Counted from the first letter of the stretch, positions 7,411 through 13,941 are shown. The stretch is 25,899 nt of DNA from an uncultured Oscillibacter sp. (GCA_900548505.1 URKI01000032.1:1-25899); one strand, 5' to 3'. Translations and numbers: made by a program. The notes: generated by a model from the sequence alone, not told the origin.

Positions 7411-8721
7411 ATGAAGCGCACTGTGATTTCTTTTCTGTGCATCTGCGCCCTGATGCTGGGCTGCGTGCCCCTGGCCGGGGCGCTGGAGGGCGAGTCCCTT
7501 CGGGCGGCGGATACACTGGCTACCCTGGGATTGGTGCAGGGCACGTCCGACGGTGATTATGATCTCGATGCTCCTGCCACCCGCGCCCAGGCAGCCGTGC
7601 TGCTGGTGCGCCTGGCGGGCGCCCAGGCGGATGCCGCTGCCGATCCCTGGTTCGCCGGATTCCGGGATGTGCCCGCCTGGGCCATCGACGCGGTGGACTA
7701 CGCCGCCCACCAGGGCTGGGTCACGGGCGTGAGCGAGACGTCGTTCAACGCAGCGGGCAATATCGACGCCGGAGACTGGTTCGCCTCGCTCTTGCGGATG
7801 CTGGGCTATGAGGAGGGCCGGGACTTTACTCTGGCTGACGCAGCCTCCTTTGCATGGCGCGCCGGACTCACCACCCGCTCCTGCGACGGCCCCATGAGCC
7901 GTGGCCAGCTGTTCTTGTCCATGCAGGACGCCCTGACCTTCCCCTATCGGGACGGTAGCGAGACCGTGGTGGAGCGGCTCATTCGTTTGGAGCTGACGCC
8001 CCGCTCCGCCGCCAGTGCCCTGGGCCTGCTGGACACCACCCTCTCCGCCCGGCAGCTGGCGGACCGGAGTCTTTCCTCCGTATTCAAGCTGGTGACCTAC
8101 ACCACCCAGGAGAGCGTGGACAACAACGATCCGGACTTTGACGGCAGCGGGTTCTTTATCTCCGCCGACGGACTGGCGGTCACCAATTACCACGTCATCC
8201 ACGGCGCCATGGAGGCGGTGGCCGTCACCCAGGACGGGCAGCGCTTCCCCGTGGAGCGGGTACTCTACTATGACGCAGGCGTAGACGTGGCCGTTGTGAA
8301 GATCTCCACGCTTTCCGAAAGTCACGTCCGCTCCGCCTTTCCCCCGCTGACCATGGCCCCCTCCGGCAGTGCCGATGTGCGCCCCGGCGACATCGTCTAT
8401 GCCATCGGCAGCCCCCTGGGCCAGGGCCTGTCCGTCAGCAGCGGCGTGGTCAGCGATCCGGCCCGGGGTATCTCTCCCTACACCCTGCCCTGCATCCTCA
8501 ATACCGCCGATACCTCCCAGGGCAGCAGCGGCGGCGCGCTGTTCAACGAGTATGGCCAGGTGATCGGCATCACCTCCGGCGCCTACCGGGACGGCAACGG
8601 CATGTATCTGGCCGTCCCCATCGAGGCCGCCCTCACCGCGGACCTGACCGGCGAGGGCCAGACGCTTCGGCAGGTGCGCTCCATCATGTACGTGGAGCCG
8701 GAGGAACCGCCTCAGGCATGA
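7411..8721 (+). CDS. Secreted SLH-domain, trypsin-like (HtrA/S1C) serine protease without PDZ
   Basis: This is a 436-residue exported protein. Residues 1-25 form a signal peptide (MKRT, hydrophobic core, ending around LAGA). Residues 26-200 hold S-layer-homology-like repeats (TLATLGLVQGTSDGDYD followed by TRAQAAVLLVRL, and FRDVPAWAIDAVDYA), which usually bind cell-wall polymers. From about residue 225 there is a chymotrypsin-fold protease domain of the HtrA/DegP type with an intact triad: His261 in TNYHVIHG, Asp292 in DAGVDVAVV and Ser373 in QGSSGGALF. No PDZ domain follows; the protein ends about 60 residues past the Ser. It probably acts at the cell surface in protein quality control or processing. 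The ATG was chosen over an upstream in-frame ATG because it has a signal peptide, GGAGG about eight bases before it and a promoter just upstream. A terminator follows immediately. Confidence 0.9.
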   Translation: MKRTVISFLCICALMLGCVPLAGALEGESLRAADTLATLGLVQGTSDGDYDLDAPATRAQAAVLLVRLAGAQADAAADPWFAGFRDVPAWAIDAVDYAAHQGWVTGVSETSFNAAGNIDAGDWFASLLRMLGYEEGRDFTLADAASFAWRAGLTTRSCDGPMSRGQLFLSMQDALTFPYRDGSETVVERLIRLELTPRSAASALGLLDTTLSARQLADRSLSSVFKLVTYTTQESVDNNDPDFDGSGFFISADGLAVTNYHVIHGAMEAVAVTQDGQRFPVERVLYYDAGVDVAVVKISTLSESHVRSAFPPLTMAPSGSADVRPGDIVYAIGSPLGQGLSVSSGVVSDPARGISPYTLPCILNTADTSQGSSGGALFNEYGQVIGITSGAYRDGNGMYLAVPIEAALTADLTGEGQTLRQVRSIMYVEPEEPPQA

Positions 8722-8755
8722 AAAAAGAGCCTTCCCAGTGGGAGGGCTCTTTTTT
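8721..8755 (+). terminator. Bidirectional terminator between protease and HAD genes
   Basis: A ten-pair stem (GAGCCTTCCC / GGGAGGGCTC, one G-U pair) has a three-base loop and is flanked by six A's on the left and six T's on the right. It can serve both convergent genes. Confidence 0.9.
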
Positions 8756-8767
8756 GTTTCGTATGAT

Positions 8768-9424
8768 TCAGTGGGTCAGGATATACTGCTCCAGCTCCTC
8801 CGCGGTGGAAACCACTGCCACGGCGCCTGCTTCCGCCAGCTCGCCGGGGGCCGCATAGCCGAAAAACTCCACGCCTACACAATCCAGACCGTTTTCCCGG
8901 GCGCCCAGCACATCGAATTTCCGGTCGCCCACCATGAGTATCTGGGGCTTCTGGGCATCCGTCAGGCCCAGACGGCGCATGGTCTCCCGGATCACGTCCG
9001 CTTTTTCCCAGTCTCCCACCGGCGGACTGCCGGTGATGGTCTCCATAGAGGGCGTAAAGCCGAACTTCTCACAGATGGGCACGCACATCTCCTCCGGCTT
9101 GGAGGAGGCCACGGCCAGCACATATCCCCGCTCTTTCAGGCGGCGGCACAGCTCCGGCATGCCCGGTGCCGCGGCGTTTTCAAATTTGCCGATGGGCGCG
9201 TACCGCTCCCGGAACAGGCGGATCCCCTCCACGGCCTGCTCCGGCGTGAAGCCGCAAAAGCGCATATAGGAATCCTGCAGGGGCGGGCCGATGAACTTCA
9301 GCAGCGTCGCCTCCGGTGGGACCGGCTGGCCCATCTTCTCAAAGGCATAGCGCAGGCAGTTGAGAATTCCCTCTTTGGAATCGGTCAGCGTTCCGTCCAA
9401 ATCAAATAAAATGTAGCGGTACAT
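8768..9424 (-). CDS. HAD-superfamily phosphatase (phosphoglycolate phosphatase-like)
   Basis: This 218-residue cytoplasmic hydrolase has all four HAD motifs: DLDGTLTDS with nucleophile Asp8 and acid/base Asp10, the VASSK Ser/Lys region (motif II), a Lys in WEKADVI (motif III) and MVGDRKFDV (motif IV). The helical cap between residues 15 and 85 (FIGPPLQDSYMRFCGF) matches the Gph/PgmB subfamily IA. It dephosphorylates a small phosphorylated metabolite; which one cannot be told. The ATG was chosen because the DLDGT motif follows directly and GGAG lies seven bases upstream; a longer frame begins 31 codons earlier but reads through the promoter. It stands alone with its own promoter. Confidence 0.9.
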   Translation of the reverse strand: MYRYILFDLDGTLTDSKEGILNCLRYAFEKMGQPVPPEATLLKFIGPPLQDSYMRFCGFTPEQAVEGIRLFRERYAPIGKFENAAAPGMPELCRRLKERGYVLAVASSKPEEMCVPICEKFGFTPSMETITGSPPVGDWEKADVIRETMRRLGLTDAQKPQILMVGDRKFDVLGARENGLDCVGVEFFGYAAPGELAEAGAVAVVSTAEELEQYILTH

Positions 9425-9450
9425 ACCATCTCTCCTTTTTTGCTGGGGAG

Positions 9451-9479
9451 ATTTTATCATCATTTCCGCCTCTGCGCAA
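9451..9479 (-). promoter_or_regulatory. Extended -10 promoter for the HAD phosphatase
   Basis: On the minus strand, TTGCGC and TAAAAT are spaced by 17 bases, with TGA before the -10 (extended -10). It lies 27 bases from the chosen ATG, which supports that start. Confidence 0.6.
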
Positions 9480-9515
9480 GAGGATGCCGCGGTTTTGCCC
9501 GGTATCGGGCACAGC

Positions 9516-9548
9516 AAAAAAGCGCCGCATGGCAGGCGGCGCTTTTTT
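9516..9548 (-). terminator. Terminator after the XRE regulator gene
   Basis: A perfect stem AAAAAAGCGCCGC / GCGGCGCTTTTTT with a seven-base loop gives a U-run on the minus strand. It lies about 90 bases past the XRE stop codon and just upstream of the HAD promoter. Confidence 0.88.
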
Positions 9549-9638
9549 CAAAGACTATGCAGCCAGACTATCGTATTGGCCCGAGCAATATGATAAATTA
9601 CAAGCTGTAAAATTTTTTGCAAAATCACTCGTTTCAGG

Positions 9639-9992
9639 TCACTCGTCCGGTGGTTGATAACGCTTCATCCCGTTGATCACATGAATGACAAACGCTTTTT
9701 CCGCGGGAGACAGGCTGCGGACCAGCCCGCTCAAGAAAGCGTCCTGACTGGTCTCGTCCTCCGCCGGGCGCTCCTCACACAGCAAATCGTTGATATCCAT
9801 ATGCAGCACGTTGGCAATGTTCACCAACGTCTGGAGGCTGATTGTCATCAGGTTGTTTTCCAGCTTGGCCACTGCATTGGTCGATATGTCGATTTTTTCC
9901 GCAAGCTGCTCCTGCGTGAGACCCGCAAGTTTTCGTGCCGTCTTGATGCGCTTTGCAATCAGCGGATAATCCACTTTGTATCTGTAATCCAT
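9639..9992 (-). CDS. XRE-family transcriptional regulator
   Basis: This is a 117-residue DNA-binding protein. Residues 9-65 form a Cro/C1-type helix-turn-helix (AKRIKTARKLAGLTQEQLAEKIDISTNAVAKLENN), with the recognition helix around STNAVAKLE. The C-terminal 50 residues (DETSQDAFLSGLVRSLSPAEKAFVIHVINGMK) form a short helical tail, typical of small chromosomal repressors with an oligomerisation segment. The ATG is preceded by AAGGAG at good spacing. It is transcribed divergently from a small membrane protein, and a perfect palindrome lies between the two promoters, so autoregulation and control of the neighbour are likely (inference). No phage genes surround it. It has its own terminator. Confidence 0.88.
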   Translation of the reverse strand: MDYRYKVDYPLIAKRIKTARKLAGLTQEQLAEKIDISTNAVAKLENNLMTISLQTLVNIANVLHMDINDLLCEERPAEDETSQDAFLSGLVRSLSPAEKAFVIHVINGMKRYQPPDE

Positions 9993-10035
9993 ATTTGCCG
10001 CTCCTTTTCATCAAGGATATATGGATTATTTTCAA

Positions 10036-10063
10036 ATTATAATTGATTATTACTATAAGTAAA
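10036..10063 (-). promoter_or_regulatory. Promoter for the XRE regulator
   Basis: On the minus strand, TTTACT and TATAAT are spaced by 16 bases in a strongly AT-rich stretch about 45 bases from the XRE ATG. Confidence 0.6.
10050..10062. promoter_or_regulatory. Palindrome TTACT-ATA-AGTAA, candidate XRE operator
   Basis: This perfect dyad covers the -35 box of the XRE promoter and ends three bases before the -35 of the divergent promoter. Such a position lets one bound repressor control both genes. Assignment to the adjacent XRE protein is inference. Confidence 0.45.
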
Positions 10064-10065
10064 CA

Positions 10066-10094
10066 TTGACTAAAACTAAATCTTACCCTATACT
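10066..10094 (+). promoter_or_regulatory. Promoter for the small membrane protein
   Basis: TTGACT and TATACT are spaced by exactly 17 bases, divergent from the XRE promoter. The implied leader of the small gene is about 80 bases. Confidence 0.65.
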
Positions 10095-10181
10095 GTCATA
10101 AAAGAGTACTGGCTCGGGGCATTTGACTTTCCATGAAAGCGGCGCAGCGCATCCATCGCCATCAGATCGGGAGCGTGGCTT

Positions 10182-10499
10182 ATGTGTGATTCATTTCATA
10201 GATTCTGGCTTGTTTTGCCGTTTTTGCTGCTGGCAGTGATCGGTGCAGGCATTTTTTTGCGGTCTTACCTCCAGCGCAGACGCTCACAGTACGCTGCCAG
10301 GCGCCAGTTTTTCTACCGAGCATGCCGAAAAGCCGGGATCACAGGCAGTGAAGATCTGCGCTCCGCGGAGCGGTATCATGCCGCTGCACAGCTGGCCCAG
10401 GAATATCATCTTCCCTGCTCCTGTCGGGATACGCTTGGCCGCATCCTGGATGAAGAGAGGCCATTTTATGAAGCCCGCAGGCGCAAGACCAGTTTTTAA
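10182..10499 (+). CDS. Small single-pass membrane protein of unknown function
   Basis: I do not recognise a family for this 105-residue protein. Residues 8-25 are a strong hydrophobic helix (FWLVLPFLLLAVIGAGIFL), followed by a basic cluster (RSYLQRRRSQYAARR) that by the positive-inside rule places the rest in the cytoplasm. The remaining 65 residues are soluble and mostly helical, with a CSCRDTLG motif containing two close cysteines. It is supported as a real gene by GGGAG about nine bases before the ATG, a near-consensus promoter upstream and an excellent terminator starting at its stop codon. It is divergent from an XRE regulator, with a shared palindrome between them, so it is probably that regulator's target. 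It might act as a small membrane anchor or partner, but the sequence does not say. Confidence 0.7.
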   Translation: MCDSFHRFWLVLPFLLLAVIGAGIFLRSYLQRRRSQYAARRQFFYRACRKAGITGSEDLRSAERYHAAAQLAQEYHLPCSCRDTLGRILDEERPFYEARRRKTSF

Positions 10500-10533
10500 A
10501 AAGAGTGGACGGCAGCAGCCGCCCACTCTTTTT
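10498..10533 (+). terminator. Terminator after the small membrane protein
   Basis: AAAAAGAGTGG / CCACTCTTTTT forms an 11-bp outer stem, with CGGC/GCCG paired inside one mismatch and a four-base loop, ending in a T-run. It starts within the gene's stop codon. Confidence 0.9.
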
Positions 10534-10629
10534 CTATATTTGCGGATATGGGCCTTCCTTCCGTCCCCTCGCGGAAAAACGCCTGCCCCACCCGGGCAGC
10601 TTCCTTCTATCATCCATGCAGCCCGTCAC

Positions 10630-10661
10630 AAAAAAATCCCCGGCCCTTTCGGACCGGGGAT
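10630..10661 (-). terminator. Terminator after the rubrerythrin gene
   Basis: On the minus strand a GC-rich hairpin (ATCCCCGG / CCGGGGAT with two further inner pairs) is followed by seven T's. It lies about 20 bases past the rubrerythrin stop. The roughly 90 bases between this and the previous terminator show no gene. Confidence 0.9.
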
Positions 10662-10683
10662 CTTGCATCCGTATTGCTTCGGA

Positions 10684-11226
10684 TTAGCCGAAGTAACGCT
10701 CCAGCAGGCCCTTGAAAGCCTTGCCGTGACGGGCCTCGTCGCGAGCCATCTCGTGCACGGTGTCGTGGATGGCGTCCAGGTTCAGCTGCTTGGCCATCTT
10801 AGCCAGCTCGAACTTGCCGGCGGTAGCGCCGTTCTCGGCCTCGACGCGCATCTCCAGGTTCTTCTTGGTGGAGTCGGTCACGACCTCGCCCAGCAGCTCG
10901 GCGAACTTGGCAGCATGCTCAGCCTCTTCATAGGCAGCCTTCTCCCAGTACAGGCCGATCTCGGGATAGCCCTCACGATGAGCGACGCGGGCCATAGCCA
11001 GATACATACCGACCTCGGAGCACTCGCCGGCAAAGTTGGCACGCAGACCCTCGATGATCTCCTCGGGAGCGCCCTGCGCAACGCCGACCACATGCTCGGC
11101 AGCCCAGCTCATCTCACCCTTCTGCTCGGTGAACTTAGAGGCGGGAACACCGCACTGGGGGCACTTCTCGGGGGGATTCTCGCCCTCGAACACATAACCG
11201 CAAACCTGGCAAACCCACTTCTTCAT
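10684..11226 (-). CDS. Reverse rubrerythrin (rubredoxin domain first), NADH peroxidase component
   Basis: This 180-residue cytoplasmic protein has its domains in the clostridial 'reverse' order. Residues 1-35 are a rubredoxin domain with Cys6/Cys9 and Cys22/Cys25 binding one iron. Residues 45-180 are a ferritin-like four-helix domain with two ExxH motifs (EEAEH and DEARH) and further carboxylates for a diiron site. Proteins of this type reduce hydrogen peroxide and oxygen with electrons from NADH via rubredoxin and its reductase, protecting anaerobes. The ATG was chosen because the rubredoxin domain starts there and AAGGAGG lies nine bases upstream; the frame stays open 37 codons further up but this reads through the promoter. 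It is a single-gene unit with its own promoter and terminator. Confidence 0.95.
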   Translation of the reverse strand: MKKWVCQVCGYVFEGENPPEKCPQCGVPASKFTEQKGEMSWAAEHVVGVAQGAPEEIIEGLRANFAGECSEVGMYLAMARVAHREGYPEIGLYWEKAAYEEAEHAAKFAELLGEVVTDSTKKNLEMRVEAENGATAGKFELAKMAKQLNLDAIHDTVHEMARDEARHGKAFKGLLERYFG

Positions 11227-11295
11227 AGTAAAGATCCTCCTTATGTTTTTCAATCGTCTGATCGATTTTCGCTTAGTTCCTCTTGGGATGGTCTG

Positions 11296-11324
11296 AGTAT
11301 AACAGTATATTCTAATGTTTTGAA
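11296..11324 (-). promoter_or_regulatory. Probable promoter for rubrerythrin
   Basis: On the minus strand, a good -10 (TATACT) has a weak -35 (TTCAAA) 17 bases away. A weak -35 overlapped by a dyad often means an activated or repressed promoter. Confidence 0.45.
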
Positions 11325-11340
11325 GTTGCTTTTGCAACTT
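11323..11340. promoter_or_regulatory. Inverted repeat AAGTTGC-TTTT-GCAACTT upstream of rubrerythrin
   Basis: This perfect 7-bp dyad with a four-base spacer overlaps the -35 of the rubrerythrin promoter. About ten bases further on there is a second, imperfect dyad centred on TTTTCGAAAA. It does not match the PerR or Fur consensus as I know them. Candidate regulatory site only. Confidence 0.4.
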
Positions 11341-11415
11341 TTAAAAAACTTTTCGAAAACTTCATTTTTTGCACGCAGCAGCTTGGCCTGTAACCCATGC
11401 GTACAGAGCCAATCA

Positions 11416-11452
11416 GATAAAAACAGAGAGGCTTACGCCTCTCTGTTTTATC
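11416..11452 (-). terminator. Terminator for the EF-G paralogue transcript
   Basis: The stem AAAACAGAGAGGC / GCCTCTCTGTTTT with a short TTAC loop has A/T runs at both ends. It follows the downstream (outer) copy of the duplicated gene end and was probably the original terminator of the gene before the duplication or insertion. Confidence 0.85.
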
Positions 11453-11466
11453 AGGCAGAAAACCGT

Positions 11467-11529
11467 TTACTCCTTCTCCGCCAGAGCCTTCGCCTCAGCG
11501 ATGGCCTTCTCCTGGGCTGCGGGCGGGCA
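11467..11529 (-). repeat. 63-bp direct repeat, outer copy of the EF-G paralogue 3' end
   Basis: This copy repeats the last 20 sense codons, the stop codon and no more of the EF-G paralogue, in the same orientation, exactly 199 bases downstream of the in-gene copy. There is one difference in 63 bases (position 11515 against 11714), and it is synonymous (GCC versus GCT, Ala). It is not translated as part of the gene. Confidence 0.95.
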
Positions 11530-11665
11530 CTGCGCCGGACCGAAATTCGCTCCGTTCCGCTTTCCTTACCGGAAAGCTCCACAGCGCTCCTTTGTCCCGG
11601 CTTTTTCCCACCGCGGACTGCGTCCGCGCCGGGAGCCCTGGTCGGACTGCCCGTACAGAATCGGA
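11530..11665. other. Hairpin-rich 136-bp insert between the two repeat copies
   Basis: No gene is visible. The segment contains three compact dyads: CGGACCGAA/TTCGCTCCG (imperfect, 11536-11554), GCTTTCC-TTACC-GGAAAGC (11559-11577) and CGCGGAC-TGC-GTCCGCG (11612-11628). This looks like a small structured element (REP/MITE-like) or the decayed inside of an integrated element. No other copy is present in the window. Confidence 0.5.
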
Positions 11666-11728
11666 TTACTCCTTCTCCGCCAGAGCCTTCGCCTCAGCGA
11701 TGGCCTTCTCCTGAGCTGCGGGCGGGCA
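11666..11728 (-). repeat. 63-bp direct repeat, in-gene copy
   Basis: This is the translated copy, encoding the C terminus PPAAQEKAIAEAKALAEKE and stop of the EF-G paralogue. It pairs with the copy 199 bases away. Confidence 0.95.
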
Positions 11729-13741
11729 GTCCTCGTAGCGGACGAAGTGGAAGGTAAAGCTGCCGCGGCTCTGGGTCATAGACCGCAGATCGATGGCATA
11801 GCTGCCCATCTCGGCCATGGGCACTTCCGCGGAGATCACCTGGCTGCCGTCGCCGGTGGGGTCCATGCCCATCACGCGGCCGCGGCGCTTGTTCAGATCG
11901 CCGATGACGTCGCCCATGTAGCTGTCAGGCACGGTGACCTTCAGCTCACCCACAGGCTCCAGCAGCACGGGGTTGGCCTCGGGCAGCGCCGCCTTATAGG
12001 CCAGCTGCGCGGCGGTCTTGAATGCGATTTCAGAGGAGTCCACGGGGTGATAGGAGCCGTCATACAGCACGGCCTTCAGGTTCACCACAGGATAACCGGC
12101 CAGAGGACCGTGGACACAGGCCTCGCGCAGGCCCTTTTCCACTGCGGGGAAGAAGTTCTTGGGCACGGAGCCGCCGAACACTTCCTCGGCAAAGACCATT
12201 TCCTCAGACTCGGGATTGGGCTCAAAGCGGATCCACACGTCACCGAACTGGCCGCTGCCGCCGGTCTGCTTCTTATGGCGGCCCTGCTTCTGGACCACCT
12301 TGCGGATCTTCTCACGGTAGGGCACGCGGACGGGAGCCAGCTCCGCCTCCACGTTGAAGCGGCTCTTCAGCTTGCTCATGAGCACATCCACCTGCATGTC
12401 ACCGGTGCCGGAGAGGACCATCTGGTGGGTCTCGGCGTTGTTGGTGACAGAGAAGGTGGGATCTTCCTCGTTCAGGCGGGCAAGGCCCTGGGCGATCTTA
12501 TCCTCCTGGCCGCGGGTCTTGGGCACGATGGCCACAGAGTAGCAGGGCTCAGCAAAGGGAATGCTCTTGAGGGCCACGACCTTACGGGCGTCGCACAGGG
12601 TATCGCCGGTCTTGACCTTGTCCATCTTGGCGATGGCGCCAATGTCGCCGCAGGAGAGCTCCTTGACCTCGGTGGCCTTCTTGCCGCGCATGACATACAG
12701 GCGGCCCAGCTTCTCGGCAGCGCCGGTGCGGGCGTTGACCATGCTCATATCCGGGGTAATGGAGCCGGAGAGCACCTTGACGAAAGAGTACTTGCCGTAC
12801 TGGTCGGACACGGTCTTGAACACGAACGCGGTGGGCACGCCGCCGGGAGAGACCACGAATTCCTCGGTCTCGCCGTCAGCGCGGGTAGCCTTATGATAGT
12901 TGCCCTCCATGGGGTTGGGCAGCAGATCCACGATGTTGTCCATGAGCATGAGGGAACCCATGCAGTTGACGGCGGAGCCGCACAGCACGGGGAACAGGCT
13001 CAGCTCCCGGACGCCTTGGCGCAGGCCCTGGATCATCTCGGCGTAGGTGAAGTCCTCGCCGCCGAAGAACTTATCCATGAACTCCTCGCTGGTCTCAGCC
13101 ACGGACTCCTTGAGGGCGTCGTTGAACTCGGTGATAACGTCCACCTTGTCCTCGGGCACCTCGATCTCCACACGCTTGAGATCCTGCATCTCATAGGCGC
13201 GCTTGTTCAGCACGTCGATAAGGCCCGTGACATGCTTGTCCTCGTCCCAGATGGGGACCACCAGGGGAGCGATCTTCTTGCCGAAGCGCTCACGCAAGGC
13301 ATCGAAAGTGGCGTTGTAGTCGCTGTTATCTTCGTCGGTCTTGGAAATATACAGGAAGCGGGGCATATTGCGCTCTTCGCAGTACTTCCATGCCTTCTCC
13401 AGGCCAACGGACACGCCGTCCTTGGCGGAGCAGACGATGATGGCGGCGTCGGCGGCACGCAGGGCCTCCATTACCTCGCCGGCAAAGTCAAACGCGCCCG
13501 GGGTATCCAGCACATTGATGCGGCAGCCCTTGTACTCCAGGGGCGCCACAGCGGTGGAAAGGGAAATCTGACGCTTGGTCTCCTCCGCGTCGTAATCGCA
13601 CACGGTATTTCCGTCAGACACACGGCCCATACGATCGATGGCGCCGGTTATATACAGCAGGCTCTCCGCCAGGGCGGTCTTACCATTTCCGCTGTGACCC
13701 AGCAGACAGACGTTGCGGATGTTTTGTACAGAATAGCTCAT
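11666..13741 (-). CDS. Elongation factor G paralogue (EF-G2-like translational GTPase)
   Basis: This 691-residue protein has the EF-G domain order: GTPase domain with P-loop GHSGNGKT (15-22), domain II, domain III, domain IV with QTGGSGQFGDVW, and the C-terminal domain V with MGDVIGDLNKRRGRVMGM. It differs from canonical EF-G at key GTPase positions. The G3 motif is DTPGAFDF (79-86), with Ala83 where the catalytic His (DTPGHVDF) normally sits. The G4 motif is SKTD (133-136) rather than NKxD. These changes are common in the EF-G2 class of paralogues, whose cellular role is unclear; normal translocation is presumably done by another gene. The start was chosen for AAGGAG about ten bases upstream and the P-loop position; upstream sequence in frame is promoter and leader. 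Its extreme 3' end is duplicated downstream. Confidence 0.9.
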   Translation of the reverse strand: MSYSVQNIRNVCLLGHSGNGKTALAESLLYITGAIDRMGRVSDGNTVCDYDAEETKRQISLSTAVAPLEYKGCRINVLDTPGAFDFAGEVMEALRAADAAIIVCSAKDGVSVGLEKAWKYCEERNMPRFLYISKTDEDNSDYNATFDALRERFGKKIAPLVVPIWDEDKHVTGLIDVLNKRAYEMQDLKRVEIEVPEDKVDVITEFNDALKESVAETSEEFMDKFFGGEDFTYAEMIQGLRQGVRELSLFPVLCGSAVNCMGSLMLMDNIVDLLPNPMEGNYHKATRADGETEEFVVSPGGVPTAFVFKTVSDQYGKYSFVKVLSGSITPDMSMVNARTGAAEKLGRLYVMRGKKATEVKELSCGDIGAIAKMDKVKTGDTLCDARKVVALKSIPFAEPCYSVAIVPKTRGQEDKIAQGLARLNEEDPTFSVTNNAETHQMVLSGTGDMQVDVLMSKLKSRFNVEAELAPVRVPYREKIRKVVQKQGRHKKQTGGSGQFGDVWIRFEPNPESEEMVFAEEVFGGSVPKNFFPAVEKGLREACVHGPLAGYPVVNLKAVLYDGSYHPVDSSEIAFKTAAQLAYKAALPEANPVLLEPVGELKVTVPDSYMGDVIGDLNKRRGRVMGMDPTGDGSQVISAEVPMAEMGSYAIDLRSMTQSRGSFTFHFVRYEDCPPAAQEKAIAEAKALAEKE

Positions 13742-13774
13742 GATCGTTCCACTCCTTATGTTAGTGCTGTTGCA

Positions 13775-13801
13775 AGCGGCCCGGCGGTACGCCGGGCCGC
13801 T
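13775..13801 (-). promoter_or_regulatory. GC-rich leader hairpin before the EF-G paralogue
   Basis: A perfect 11-bp stem (AGCGGCCCGGC / GCCGGGCCGCT) with a five-base loop lies in the 5' leader, between the promoter and the ribosome binding site. No U-run follows on the minus strand, so it is not a simple terminator. It may stabilise the mRNA or control translation. Confidence 0.5.
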
Positions 13802-13841
13802 ATCGGCTCCGATGACGTATGTCAGATCGCCTAATGTAGAA

Positions 13842-13870
13842 ATTATACAACGACCAGCCGGGCAATACAA
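13842..13870 (-). promoter_or_regulatory. Promoter for the EF-G paralogue
   Basis: On the minus strand, TTGTAT and TATAAT are spaced by 17 bases, about 100 bases upstream of the start codon. The leader contains the GC-rich hairpin. Confidence 0.6.
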
Positions 13871-13930
13871 CCAAAATTTTGGCATGTTCCACATTTTGGG
13901 CAGGAAGGAGAAAAAACTCACAAAATTTTG
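13871..13930. repeat. Two CAAAATTTTG palindromes upstream of the EF-G paralogue promoter
   Basis: The ten-base palindrome CAAAATTTTG occurs at 13872-13881 (within the perfect 12-mer CCAAAATTTTGG touching the -35 box) and again at 13921-13930, 49 bases apart. A partial ATTTTGG copy lies between them. This suits a regulator binding site pair, but AT palindromes can be chance. Confidence 0.4.
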
Positions 13931-13941
13931 GAGGCTTGCGT

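Noticed and set aside
11666..13741. Ribosomal protection tetracycline resistance gene (TetM-type)
   Set aside because: The EF-G-like domain order is present, but the G3/G4 motifs and overall sequence fit EF-G2 paralogues, and there is no mobile resistance context.
11369..13834. Long plus-strand open frame over the EF-G paralogue
   Set aside because: It lies opposite a clear EF-G family gene and its translation is His/Gly/Leu-rich with no family features. The long frame follows from codon bias.
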